Assembly (NCBI GenBank): GCA_021234155.1
Contig: JAJEKV010000058.1
Span: forward strand, 7,996,992 to 8,060,991
Reading direction: 5' to 3'
Origin: Isoetes taiwanensis
Taxonomy: Eukaryota > Streptophyta > Lycopodiopsida > Isoetales > Isoetaceae
DNA length: 64,000 bases
Shown: positions 43,674-55,689 of the stretch, one piece after another
Numbering within the stretch: the first letter of the stretch is position 1
Layout of the letters: every line of letters begins with the position of its first letter
Position numbers and translations under genes: made by a program
The notes under the pieces: model-generated
Seen by the model: only the letters and a program-made list of their open reading frames with translations
The model's database searches: none
Told to the model about the DNA's origin: nothing

Positions 43674-46600
43674 CTAGTAATGGTGCCCAGCGTTGCTGGG
43701 CATAAGTTCGGCCTATAAATGTTTTGGCTGATAGTTATGGTGCCTAGCATTGTGCAAATATTCCGACACCTACCATTGGAACATTATGTAGAAGGGGATT
43801 TACTTCTTGGTGGTATTGAGCATGTTATTGCTTATTATTATAAAAATAACATGTTTATTCTTGGCGGTATTGAGTGTTGTTGGGCTATAAAGATTGAATT
43901 GAATTGGCCGAGGTGAACGTAATTCTTAGGGTAGAAGGTCGTTGACCGTAGTTGTTAATATATAATAAGTAAAAGCTTTTGTAGCAATAGTGCATGGAAG
44001 AGGTCATATATCAGATGGGTTTAAAACACTATGAAGCTTCGCGTTAAAATGTTTCAAGTAGTCATTGTATCAGGGAAAATTTTATGGTGCACACAATTTC
44101 TTCTAAATAAAATAAATTGGTCATTTCCCTTGTATTTTATTCAGTCATGAAGGCCATTTTCTGGGCAAGTTTTCGTCTACTCCCCTACTAAAGTTGGAAA
44201 TTAATCGAAAAGCTTCAATTGAACTTGTTTATAGAAGTTCCACAACAAAATTATATAGTTGAATTCTTATATTCACTGGATCATTATAATGTATTGAAAA
44301 TGCTACATCAAGACTAATGAGGCAAGTAAAATGAACTCATGCAACATCCTATCAAGATGCATTGTGGCACATGCGAAGGTCTTACCTACCACAGGTTGTG
44401 ATTTGAATTGATTATCACAAATTGCTCTGGTACCAAATTATCTTATATGGTCAATGCTTTCTCCAGACAACGGACCTGAATTTGTAATTGTAAAGGCAGA
44501 TAATGCTCTATCAAATATGCATCTCTAACATCTTTGGTGGCGGTGGAGACACAATTATTTGTGGTGTTGCTTATCGATGTTGATTACCAACCATCGATGT
44601 TTAGATGCATCGCGTAGTGTTGTTTGTCGATGTTAAGACACGGTGTCACGGTGGTTCCTTGCTCTTGTACCAAATTGTGATGATTTGTGGCTTTGGTACC
44701 AATTTGATAAGCGAAGCACAAATATTGATGAAGGGGTTAAACCAGCTTACTTGAGGCCATTATGGCAAATGTCGAGGCGAGCAGGAGGAAGAGCCGTTTA
44801 TTTGCAATAATGGCGAACAAGGGTTTAACCCCTTTAGCCGCGATTCGAGGAGATTTTGCACTTTAACCTTTGGATAAAGAATTTGTGTGCTGGGCAAAGG
44901 GGCTACGGATCAGATTCGTATCTGCGGAGATTAGCTTACTTTGTGGAGAGCACGTCTGGAAAAATTGGCGCCTGAGAAGATATGATGGCGATGGAGGGAG
45001 ATTCATGGAGGAACATGCATTTGCTAGTGTTTTCTTATGTGCTTGCATACTGGACTGCATGATTCTTGACTGGATTCATGATTCAATGCTGCGTTTTGTA
45101 TGATTTTACATTTAGTGATCTTTGCTTGCTTCTGGCTGTGCATTGAAGCCCTCTGATGCATTATGCCTTTCTCTAAGTCTTTCTAAGCATGTTCTCATTA
45201 TTGAATCGCTGCTTTTTAACAGGAAAATAATGCTATTAACAGGGGATCTTTCCATGAAGGAGTTGGAGAAAACAATAGAGGCTAACACAGGGGAAAGGGG
45301 GGCATGCTCCATTCTGGCTACCGAAATGTGCAATAGCAATCGTGCCATAAAGCAGCTTCTTCTCTAAGCTCCGATATATTTGGGCAAAATCGTGATTGAT
45401 TGGAGCTGAACTTGGTTTCGTGACAGATTGTTGATATGAATCTATTTATGTGGATGTCGAAATGCATTTCTTTGTTGCATTCTAAGTAGAGTTTCTGCAA
45501 TAAAGTTTTTTTCCTATGTTTCTGCTGCATTTTGGATCATCAATGATCTTTAAAGTGGTCTTTGTTGTATAGGAATTAGCAACTCTATCGAGGGCTATGA
45601 TCTCTATGGTCCGAATGCTTGGCTGACACGGGGAATTGAAATTGCAATTTGTTTGTGAATCGAATACCCTATAATGACCGACTTTGTTTATCATGATAAG
45701 CGAGGTGCCGAAAATCGGCTAGCGGCACTTTGTTTATCATGATAAGCGGTGGAAATATTACATTATGCCTAATAATTGAACTACATCTAGCGGCGAGGAT
45801 TAAAATCTCAGAAGCTGCTTAGGTTAAAGTAAAGATAGCAAATCAATATATTGATCAATAACCAAAAAAGGCTATGAAATACAAAGCGAACAATGTTGAG
45901 TTGGACATTATTGGTCAAGTTAATCTTTTAGTCAGTAGGTGGGAAGATCTGCAGAAGGACCTGGAAGAATCTAATCTGTATTATTTCCATTCCAAACAAT
46001 AAAGACATTCCTCATTTCCCAACTCACGTGGGCATCAAAGTGGCAATGCATAAGCCAAAGACCTGCATCACAATGATATATACAATGCCCTTAGGATCAA
46101 AACTGTAAAAAAATCAAACCTGGATTATCAGCTTTCCATCTCATTGCAGTCCATCCAGTATTAGTTAACATTGCAGTGTTTCTTTTAGCAGGATCAACCA
46201 AGTTGAAACTTGCAAGGTCAGAAGAGTGATGGCTTCATGAACTCTTGATTTTCATATTTACTTCTGCCAATTCAATATGCTAGTTCCAAATACCATAACA
46301 AAAATAGCTAAGCTGGACTTCCTTTTGCATTTGAGATATCAATATAGCTTACTTTTTTCTATCAGTATCTTCCTTATCTCTAAGGTCTCTGAGCTCCATC
46401 AATTATTCTTCTACGTCATTTGCTGTAGGAATAGGGAAGCCAATGATCAAAGAAACTTACAGGTAATAATCATGATCTAGATTCTAGAAAGTGAAATGAT
46501 CAAACCAGCTTAAATCTAGAAAGCAAATTGCCTTTAGAATTGTGACTTACCAAGCGTATGGGCAGTGACTTAACTTCGTAGTCCTTCATGCATTTTTGGG

Positions 46601-47578
46601 CCTTCATCCTTATCCGAACATGTAGAACAAAAATAAAAACTACCTTCTATAAAAAGGGAAAACCACCCGTCCAATAAGTTGGATACAAAACCTTACCTAT
46701 TTGTGGTGCAGAATGAATACATATAGCAGAAATGGTGGGGCTTCAAATTATACCTCTTAATGCTAGAGTTAGTATGTCGTTTTTTATCCAAAAGTCCTTC
46801 TCTGCATCATTCTGGCATAGTAGTAATGTGACTGAGTCACAGTTATATCTTCTCCTTCCAAAGCTCCACAAGCTTTGCAAAATGGCAAGCTCCCAGCTGT
46901 ATAACTCTTGTTGAACAACAAATGAATAAGTTGTTTTAGGCAATTAGGGCATAGACATAGGCCGTAACTACTGCTAGAGCAAAGCTAACCAAACCTGTTA
47001 AACTTTAAGATATGTGCACACTGCATTCCGTGACAAACAAACCTCTGCATTCCGTGAATATTTTTGGGCGCCAAAAATATTCTGTGAAGGTACCACAGAA
47101 CCTCTAGAATACCTTGCCAGAGATTCGACCTCTTCTGAGCCTTCTAACATGTTTTTAGGGCTCGGATGCATCTGCCTTGACTCCTCCTGCTATGCAGCAA
47201 TTTCAATGGAGCTCTACCCTCACCGAAGAAAAACGAAGGGATAGTTTAGAAAAAATTGGGTTTTGTCACGATTGATGCTATGTTGCCACCATGTGTTTCT
47301 TCCAAAAAGGCCATGTTGGGAGGCAGAGCTCTTCTAGGGTTCGCAAACCATACAACAGACTAAACTGCACAACTACACTCTGCACAAAATGTGACGGAAC
47401 ACATCCGAACCATAGCCTTGAACTGAAGGAAGCCCAAAACTGTAACACGAAATGGAAGCCAAAGAAACCCTAAAGAAAGGTCGCGAAAATACCCATCCGT
47501 CCGATCTAGGCAAAATAGTATAGACCGTCAGATTTAGGGCGTGGTCCATTACTTGCACTAAAACATTATAATATAAGA
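43674..47578 (-). mobile_element. Non-autonomous Helitron, copy B (3,905 bp)
   Basis: It has the same termini as copy A: TC start at 47,578 on the minus strand, hairpin plus CTAG end at 43,674, and host A and T on either side. Long blocks are almost identical to copy A (for example 43,690-44,500), while others (44,540-44,850, 45,440-45,830 and 46,600-47,400) carry many short changes. It is inserted just upstream of the cupin exon 1. Confidence 0.88.
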
Positions 47579-47611
47579 TGGTGGAGCACGTGCATACATC
47601 ATGCTTGCAGT

Positions 47612-47757
47612 GGGGAGGTCAGATGGCGGGATCAGTGGCTTGACGCCTCCTGGGTTCGAGGTTTGAGCCTTGCAATGGGTTGGGGGGTGGCTCTAAATAC
47701 ATGAGCATGTCCCCTTCCCCACCCAACCCCCCCTCCCAAAAAAAAAAAAAAAAAAAA
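47612..47757 (+). mobile_element. SINE-like element with poly(A)
   Basis: A short segment with a B-box-like GGGTTCGAGGTTTGAGCC and an upstream A-box-like TGGCGGGATCAGTGG ends in about 20 A residues (47,738-47,757). The arrangement fits a tRNA-derived SINE. Length is about 145 bp. Clear target duplications could not be seen. Confidence 0.6.
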
Positions 47758-48095
47758 CCCTTTACAAAAACATTGGACAAGAGGCACCTAGTAGATGCTC
47801 TTCGCTTGCCTCCTGCCATGTAAACCTCAAACGTTCCATAGCCCAATAGGCATGCACCGACACATGACTCGTTGGTGCAGCAAAGCAACATGACCACGTG
47901 GGAACTTTTACGTTGCAATGTTCTGTGCCTACATTTTAGCTAGGTCTCACATGATTCCATCTGAGGCTTTTCACACCCTTGGTTTTGACAAGCATCTTTT
48001 GGTCATTGCCTTTATATGTTATCGCAAATCATGATGCATAAAAACAAGGCACAACAAATGCAAGACAAAAGCTACAAGAATGCAAGGACGTGGTA
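47758..48095. other. Downstream region of the second cupin gene
   Basis: Non-coding sequence between the SINE poly(A) and the cupin stop codon. It probably includes the 3' UTR of that gene. No motif stands out. Confidence 0.3.
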
Positions 48096-48973
48096 TCAAA
48101 TAACTTTTTCATTTAATGTCATCGTACATATCTCATAAATTTTACATGTTCCTCGACATGTTGCCTTACAGTTCCATCGCCACATAGACAGTGACAAAAG
48201 AAAGGAGATGAGTAGCAATAAGAAAACTATCACGAGAGCTCCTCCTCTCCCGTCTTTGGAAAAATAATTGATTCTCTTGGGCTGACGAGATGCTAGCTCC
48301 TCTGCCTCATCCTTGCTCACCCAGAGTGCCTTTGGACAAGACACCTTTGGGCATGCGTGTATACGCGGAGTTGCCTCCGGTGAGAAAGCGGCGTCTCGGG
48401 GACTGCAAGCTTCGATAACATGAGAGAGAAGGAAGGCATGAATGAACAAGAAAGAAGAATCAGCAAAAGTCACGAGCCATGGTTTTACCGGTCGTTGTTG
48501 ATCACCGAACCCTTCGTCCCGGTGAGCAATGCGTGAGGATGGGAGTTGGAAATCAAAGCAAGGTCTCCTGCCTCAACTCTCCTCGGTGGCCCTCTCCCCG
48601 AGCTCGAAATGACCTCAACCTCATGAGATCCTCGGATGGCGTACACAAGCTTGTCACCGTTATGGGCGTAGTTTGGTGCAAGCAAGGCTCACGATGGCAC
48701 AATAGTAAGCAGCGATTAAAACAAACCAAGCAAGTTTAGAACATAGTCCTTGCCCCTCGAGGGTGATATGCTCACCACTTCCAAAGCGTGATGGCGTTTT
48801 GCCATGCCCTGCGCGTGAAAGAAGGGCATCCTCTTTAACATTGACCTCGTGAAATCCCCACCCGTTTTGCCGCTTACCTGGAAACCTCTCCCAAGGTGGT
48901 GGACAAGGTGGGTGGCACCTACGTTCAAGGTGGACCTCAGGTGGTGCATCTCTTCTGGAGACCACGATAATAC
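48096..48973 (-). pseudogene. 11S globulin-like cupin, 3' half, cut by a CACTA-like element
   Basis: The second cupin domain is readable. The first exon piece (48,973 to about 48,740) reads SPEEMHHLRSTLNVGATHLV, SMLKRMPFFHAQGMAKRHHA and LEVVSISPSRGKDY. The next exon (48,687-48,489) reads LAPNYAHNGDKLVYAIRGSH and RRVEAGDLALISNSHPHALL. A GT at 48,488 and AG at 48,403 bound an 86-bp intron in phase 2. The last exon reads FSPEATPRIHACPKVSCPKA, LWVSKDEAEELASRQPKRIN and a hydrophobic helix ALVIVFLLLLISFLLSLSMW. VSKDEAEEL matches the usual end of 11S proteins; a membrane-like helix after it is unusual. The boundary near 48,700 is uncertain. Everything upstream is lost at 48,974. Confidence 0.72.
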
Positions 48974-49504
48974 CACTACAAAACCAAAGCCCTGATACGG
49001 CGTCTATTTACGGCGTCGGGCGTCGTTGCGTCGATGGTCGGCGTCAAAGCGTCGATAAAGCGGCGTCTGGCCCCGGCGTCCGGATCGTCGATAATGCGGC
49101 GTTTATCGTCGCTATCGATAAGCTGGCGTCGCAAGCTGCCGGCGGCGTCTTTAAGCGGCGACATGTATGCCGTCGTTTCAGCGTCGTTTGCATTACCGTG
49201 TCGTTAACGACCACGCGGCCTTCTTGCCAGTGGCCAGCGCCCGCGGCCGGTGGCGTGTGAAGCGTCGTTCAGCGGCGACAAAGTACCGTCATCATGGCGT
49301 CCGGTGGCGTTGCGGTAGCGTGGCGGCGTGGCGTGGCTTTGCAGCGTGTGAAAGCGTCGTTCAAGCGGCGTTACGCAGCGTGGCGACAATCTGCTGCGTG
49401 TTGTCGGCTTTCTGGCGGCTTTGGCGCCGCCCACGGGGCGGCGTCGTTCAGCGGCGGCTGGCGGCGTGGCGACCCACCGGAACAACGTCGTTCAACGGCG
49501 ATTA

Positions 49505-50050
49505 AAAAATTTTGATAAAAAAAAATATTTATTTAATATTATTCAATATGATTTAGCGGACGGTTAATATTCATATGCAAAATTAACAAATATTTAATAT
49601 AAATAAATATTTAGTAATATTTATTAATATTAATATTATCAATAATATTAATAGTATTAATAAATATTAAATATGAACAAAATAAATCGAGAATAAATAT
49701 TTAAAAATTTAAAAATTCGAAAAATAGAAACAAATATTGATTAAATTATATTAATGGTAGATAAGCATTATTGTTTAATATGTAATTAAATGTTTAATAA
49801 ATCTAAGAATAAAAAAATAGAATCGAGCATAAAATTAACATAACAAAAAAATCACAAATAATAAGAACAAAGCATAAAAAATTTAAATTGAATTCAATTA
49901 ATATATTTCACAATGTAATTTGCACATTACAAAATATATTAAGTCTTTAGTTGTTGCTCTCTTCTTCTTCTTCTTCATTGGCTTCGTCTTCATTTACCTG
50001 CATTATATTGTATCGCAACAATTAGTTCATTGTAGTCACAAATAATTATC
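49505..50050. other. Extremely AT-rich segment inside the CACTA-like element
   Basis: The sequence is dominated by AATATTTA and ATTAATA words, with almost no C or G, directly after the GC-rich GCGTC region. A CTTCTTCTTCTTCATTG run lies at about 49,958. No gene is visible. Confidence 0.7.
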
Positions 50051-53000
50051 TAATGAATGATACACACTTCATCCCCCTTTCACTTGCTTGATGGCGTCTG
50101 CGATAGCGCATATTTGCCTTGTTTGAAGGCCCTTTGGCGTTCATCTTTAGCGGTAGGGCGACCCGACAAATGGCGCCTAGTGAGAATGAGCACCAAAACT
50201 AATGTTAGTGTTCAACTCGAGAACCTACATTATAAACCAAATTTATACTTACAAATAGCTTATCCAGAAAGCCATAACCGCGGACCAGTCTTATTGGCAC
50301 TATGGCTGCCACTTGCTTCGTCGTACCTCGCGTCCAGCGCTGCCTTTGTTCTAGCTTCCCCTTTCTTTGATAATATGTTGGCCTTCAAACACTACAATGC
50401 AATACAAGGACTTAGTCCACATGGCATCATCTAATTATCGACTCATGGGAGAGATGATGTACTTGAAATGCCTCATTAGTCAACCCGGATAAGTACATTG
50501 CCACTTCCTCTATCGGGACTCTGTAGCTTTGGCAAGATCTTTCGGTTTGCTTCTTACGATTACCTCTGCAAAATATAAATAAAAATATGAGTACAATGAG
50601 GTTATAATGAAGAGCGAAAAGAGCCTAATACACAGTGGATTTAACATGTTTACCCTGCTTTGAACAAAGCTCCCTCCATGAGATCTCTCGACTTGAGCTC
50701 GGGATATTACGCTTCTAAAATCTCCTTGATCCTCTCTTTTTCCTCATCATAGGCTCCGAGTTCAGTCACCCTTGTGGGCGTTATGGCAAGCGCTATTTGT
50801 GACATTATTAGCCATCTTCCAAAAATTGTATGCCATCTGCGGTCTTTGTGGGCGGCAACTCTTGCTACTACACTCAACATCGACTAACATATGAATATGT
50901 GTTAGTGAACAAAAAAGGGCATAATTCAAGATGAACTCACTCATATTGAAAGAGATGCCTTCGTGGAGGTGGTGCGGTGGTGCGATCTTTATGAGCTTGA
51001 AGAGGAATTGCGTCCACTCAGGCGTGGGCGGCGGTCGGCAGCTCGCCCGTGGGGGTTCATTCTCCGCACCGTGCTTTCGGGAGCGGTCCCAAGATTGAAT
51101 TCTGAAGGAGTGTATGAGCTATGGCGTGGGAGGTCATGGGGGCGGACCTCGCCTACTTTGTTCACATGACTGGGCGCAATCTCCATTTCTGCGGGCGACA
51201 TCGGTGCAAGGCATTCCACCTATCTTGGGGTTATCGCCTCGTTGATATCTCGGAGTTCCACGCTCTTCGTCTTCTGGCTGGATCGAGGTCCTTTTCGTCT
51301 CTCTTGGCGGTGGTGATGAGAAGAAGATCCGCCCATAACCACGACGGCGAACATTATGCATAGGAAAAGAAGGGCCTTAACCGCATTTACGCTACATTTA
51401 AAAACATTAGAGCGTTAAAAATAAATGGTTAACTTGCATTTTATCCTAGAAAAAATCCATACCAAATCCACACAATGGTGGAGGTGGCGGTGGTGTGAGC
51501 TAAACCCGAGCGACCAACCGCCTCTTAAAGGCCTTTGCGAGGGTTTAGGGCTGTCAATAAGGCTACCAAACCCCTGAGAAGTAAAGTTGTGAACAATAGA
51601 TATGCCATCGTACCAAATCCATGGTTCTTTGGACATGTGCAAAAACTTGCAAGTTATTTATATGGAGTGCGATGAATAACATAGTAGGAAAGCAACAAAT
51701 GTTAGCAACATGGGAAGTTCATTACAAAACATTGGGATTTGAATAATTAAAAGTGTCTTTATATATTTGGTTATTAGACAATTAAAAAATTTAATACTCT
51801 TAAACATGGCAAGATATACAATATTGTATTCATTATTTGAGTTGTGACAACAACAATTTTGACATCTCAAGGCATCCATGCACTTCATGTGTCGTCTTTG
51901 TCTCACAACCATGGTAGAAGATATTCCAACACTTTGTAAGGCTTCAACAACCGGAAGCTTTGGGTCGTGATGAGAATCGTCTTCACGTAGGCACATCATT
52001 CTTGTTTTGCTCCTCCAACTTGTCAAGGCGTCGTTGGTACATATGGGTTGGATTAATCCATTGGGCATTGTTGTTATTATTAAACCACTCCATTCGTCGC
52101 GCAAGCTTTGCGAAATCGAAGCATCTCATAAATATATCCCAATGCATAGACATCATGAATTTCGTGTCCCCATACGATCATCATCCTTTGATTTCTCAAA
52201 CCACGGTTTCCTCTAACCATGGATATTTTGCTTGTCCATCCAGAAAGTAAGTCACAAACACTTCAACAAGGGACGGCGGCTCTTTGGCGTAAAATGAATT
52301 GCATTGTCCCAATCACCAATGGCCACCCACACATTTTGGTACTCATCATCAAAATGTAATTTGACTCTCTTGCAATTAAGCTTTGTGTGAGTGAAGTGGC
52401 CTTTGTGGATCTCAACGACACCATACGCTGGGGCAAGAGCTATCTACGGAACATCTTGATATACAACTTCGCATTTTGCTCCTAAGTTCGGTAGCCTATG
52501 TGTTTGTCGGTTCTTCTTGGGCTCTAGCAATTGCATTTGACCATCTTCTAAAAGCGTGACAAGTTATTAGGTAAATAGTCAAACAAGTGTGCAAGTGTCT
52601 CTCCATTCATGAAAGGTAGAATCACCATTGGCCCTATGGTATCCCCACTAGAGCTAGCAACTTCATATGCAAGTCAATGGATGTAGCCAAAGCGGGATCA
52701 CGGGCTCTTGAAGCGTATGTATCTTTGAGCCATCTCATGCGTCTACGCCCTATCTTTGCCCTTGAAAACCCATCCTTTGTATAGCTCATCATCTTGGAAG
52801 TGTTGTGTTCCGTTGATTTTGATTTGATCGATGCGATGTGTTGGTTTCTCCTCAATAAGGTGTATCACATCCACGGCCTCTCACGGGCATGGGATCAACA
52901 AAGATTGATGTGTTCATGTGATTCTCAAAGAAAAGTGGGGCTTGCTAGGCCTGCTCCACTAGAGCTTCCCCACGATGCAAAGCATTTTTAATTACCTCAA

Positions 53001-53365
53001 GCGGCGTGCATTGAGATCGCAATGATGTTCTTGTGATCAAGCGTCGCTTCTTTGAGGAATTCCATGAAGCTACCCATTCCTTGACACGAGCCTCGGCATT
53101 GGGACTTTTAAAGCTGCCTTTGAATGCTTCAAACATGTCTTGAGTTCATCCATGGGGTTTTCAATCATTGGCTTTACATGTGTGTCAAGGAGAGAAGTCA
53201 ACATTTCTTCTTGACACGGCCATTTTTGTGCTAACTCAAATTGGCACTTCCTTTTCACATGTCGACAAAATGGTGCGACCCGTTGACGATTTGCATCTCC
53301 CGGTCGGGACTTTCGTTAGCACATATCTCATTTATGACCATGCGTCTAATCTCACTAATCATTAG
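50051..53365 (-). pseudogene. Broken multi-exon frames of the CACTA-like element, unrecognised
   Basis: Coherent minus-strand fragments include SLLDTHVKPMIENPMDELKT and NAEARVKEWVASWNSSKKRR near 53,000-53,200, RWLKDTYASRARDPALATSI near 52,700, LEPKKNRQTHRLPNLGAKCE with HFDDEYQNVWVAIGDWDNAI near 52,300-52,500, RRMEWFNNNNNAQWINPTHM with YQRRLDKLEEQNKND near 52,030-52,090, and ILSKKGEARTKAALDARYDE near 50,300. GT/AG-like borders separate some of them. They look like exons of element-encoded proteins, but the classical tnp2 transposase motifs were not found. I cannot name a family. Confidence 0.4.
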
Positions 53366-53689
53366 TGTCTTCACAGTCGGGGCCATACCTACAAACCAAT
53401 TTAGATTCATTAATCTTGCTTTGTGACTTTTTTCAAACCTTCATTATGAATCTTTACCTACTTTCTTAAGAGTTAGTTTCCCTTTTAATTTTTTTTAAAA
53501 CCAACTATTTAAATTTTTTCTTGCTCTTAACCACTCCACATCAGTGTTTCTTTGACATCCCTAACATCTTTAAAAAACAACATTCTTAACTAGAAACCGA
53601 AAATCAATAATGCAATTTTTTCAAAAAACCCGCCCTTGTCCAATCCGTAAAGATTTCTATTTATTGATATATTAATAAAAAAAAATAAA

Positions 53690-54045
53690 CAAGAGTAGGC
53701 GGTGAGCTTGGACCCGGAACACCTAGTCTTCTCCACTCAAGGCGGGCCGACCATGCCCCTGTCCAAGTCTCCCCAAATTTTTCTAAACTAAATACATTAA
53801 TCAATAAAATTTCAAAAGTAAGCGGTGAGCTTGGACCGGAACACCTAGTCTTCTCCACTCAAGGGTGAACCCGACCATGCCCTGTCCAAGTCTCCCCAAT
53901 TTTTTCTAAACTAAATACATTAATCAATAAAATTACAAGAGTAATCGGTGAGCTTGGACCCGGAACACCTAGTCTTCTCCACTCAAAGGCGGGCCGACCA
54001 TGCCCTGTCCAAGTCTCCCCAAGTTTTTTTTAACCTAAATAAAAC
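53690..54045. repeat. 123-bp tandem repeat, three copies
   Basis: GGTGAGCTTGGACCCGGAAC begins at 53,701, 53,824 and 53,947. Each unit continues through CACCTAGTCTTCTCCACTCA, GCCCTGTCCAAGTCTCCCC and AAATACATTAATCAATAAAA. Copies differ at a few positions. Confidence 0.92.
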
Positions 54046-54299
54046 ATTAAAATTTTATTCTCCTACTCAAACTCAAATTCTTACCTAGAATGTCTTCATT
54101 TCTTGAAAATCGATTTCCAAAAGCGGCCGCATTTTGTTATTAGTGTACATGCAAAAAATAAAGGCATTCAATAATTAGAAAACTTACATAAATAAAGAAA
54201 TAAAAAAAAAACAAAAAGGCGATTCACATTGAAAAGATCATTGACATTAAAACTATTTACATTGTTAATTAAAAGAACTATATATTGACATGTAAAAAA

Positions 54300-54720
54300 T
54301 GAAAAAAAAAAAAAAAAAAAAAAGAACATAAAAGAAGGGGCCTCGTCTTTCAGCGGCGTCCCCTTCTTGTAATAAAAAAATAGAGGAAGAATGGGCCTCG
54401 TCTTTCAGCGGCGTCCTTCTTCCATGGAAAAAAAAATAGAAGAGGAAGAAGAAGAAGAAGAGAAGAAGAAGAAGAAGAAGAAGAAGAAGAAAGAAGAAGA
54501 AGAAAAGGAGATAGGAAAAGAAAAGATTGAATAGAAGAAGAGAAAAAAGAAGAAGAAAGAAGAAGAAGAGAAGAAGAAGAAAAAATGAATAGAAGATTGG
54601 AAGAAAGAAAGATTGAATAGAATGAAGAAATTGGTGAAGGAAGAAAACCAATGAATTGGAAGATTCATTGGAAGATCATTGGAAGAAGAAAGGAGGAGGA
54701 TTGATTCATACTAATAAAAA
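54300..54720. repeat. Poly(A) run and GAA-type microsatellite
   Basis: An A run at about 54,302-54,322 is followed by two GCCTCGTCTTTCAGCGGCGT words and then a long GAA/AGAAG tract to about 54,700. The minus-strand ORFs rich in F, L and S here are products of the tract. Confidence 0.88.
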
Positions 54721-55150
54721 TGAAATGGATTGAAGAAAAACAAGGATGGAAAGAAGAGGAGGATAGAAATGGGATGGATTGAAAACAAATAAGAAAAAAC
54801 AAAAGCCCTAAATCTATCAAACAACAAGCCTAATTCAAAAATAGAGTTGATTGATCCATTGAAATACCTTTGGATGCTTGCTTGAAGCTTGGAAAGGACA
54901 TAAGGATGATCGCCAAAAATGCGCCGAAACAGCGCTCCTCCGGCCGCTTAGAACCAAAAAAAAACTAGGCGGCGGAAAAGCGGCTTCTGTTTACGATAAA
55001 AATTCTGAGGCGTCGTTGAGCGGCGTCGCGAGGTCGTTAACGGCGTGCGCAATAGTCGTTAAGCGGCGTCTATAGCAACGTCTTTGTGTTAAGCGGCGTG
55101 CCCTTTTTTATTAAGTTATAATTATAAGTTATTATTATAATTATAATAAT

Positions 55151-55515
55151 ATGATTAAGTCAAGTGCACACCGCAGTTCAATCCTTACAATTGCAATTGA
55201 TGGTGAATTTGGCGAGAATGGGGCTCCATGTGACACATCCATTCCAAAGATTATAGTTGGCTCCACGGAGACCTTTGGAAGACCACGGCGAAATTCCGCC
55301 GATAACATCGTATTATATCCTCCACCTCACGGTTTGAAAGTAAGTCTTGGTTCAATGAGCGGGAGAGCCATTATGGGGTACCAAGTGAGTTACCTTGGCA
55401 TTAATTTTCAAAGCCACATTCGTCAAGTACTGATCATTTATATTACGGGGAGGAACTATACACTGATTAACAACTCCAGCGTCCGAGAAGCGGTTTGTTA
55501 AGCGGTACGCAAAAA
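55151..55515 (-). pseudogene. AGO4-like Argonaute PIWI-domain fragment
   Basis: Argonautes of the AGO4 clade bind 24-nt siRNAs and guide DNA methylation. On the minus strand, 55,482-55,397 reads GVVNQCIVPPRNINDQYLTN and VALKINAK, followed by GTAACT (a likely donor). After about 100 bp, 55,290-55,180 reads VEPTIIFGMDVSHGAPFSPN and SPSIAIV. GMDVSHG carries the first catalytic aspartate of the PIWI DEDH set and is characteristic of the AGO4 clade. The rest of the protein is not found on either side. It borders the GCGTC sequence of the CACTA-like element and could be a captured fragment. Confidence 0.75.
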
Positions 55516-55689
55516 CATCTCTGCATAAGTATGCATTGCATCTTCCAACCGTAAACTACATATAAAAGGAATCAAACCATTACACAGCATAGAGATCAGT
55601 CTTTCTGAGGTAGAATGCATAGAATAAACTCTGGTGGCTCTTTTAGCTGAGATTTTAAAGCATTGAACATCATTGAAACTCTGTGAATA

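Larger units (their letters stand above)
48974..55110 (-). mobile_element. CACTA (En/Spm)-like transposon, right end not found
   Basis: The left end starts CACTACAAAACCAAAGCCCT after a host TAC, and is followed by some 500 bp of GCGTC- and GGCGTC-rich subterminal sequence. This is the typical structure of a CACTA terminus. Similar GGCGTC words recur at 54,340-54,420, 55,010-55,095 and 56,262, so the other end should lie in that range, but no TTTTGTAGTG terminus is seen. The interior holds broken minus-strand frames. It disrupts the second cupin gene. Confidence 0.62.

Noticed and set aside
34327-47578. Segmental duplication explaining the two 3.9 kb copies
   Set aside because: Homology stops exactly at TC and CTAG termini with unrelated flanks, which fits Helitron insertion.
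42903-48973. A single cupin gene spanning 42.9-49.0 kb
   Set aside because: Both pieces are on the minus strand, but the 5' exons lie downstream of the 3' exons, so they must come from two gene copies or a rearrangement.
48974-54145. Right CACTA end at TTATTAGTG followed by TAC near 54,138
   Set aside because: The TAC match is suggestive, but the terminal sequence deviates from the left end and GGCGTC subterminal words continue to the right of it.
54265-54668. Phenylalanine/leucine/serine-rich membrane protein on the minus strand
   Set aside because: It is the translation of a GAA/AGAAG microsatellite and poly(A) run.
55151-55501. Plus-strand 116-residue ORF (RRNSADNIVLYPPPHGLKVS ...)
   Set aside because: It is the shadow of the AGO4-like fragment on the minus strand.
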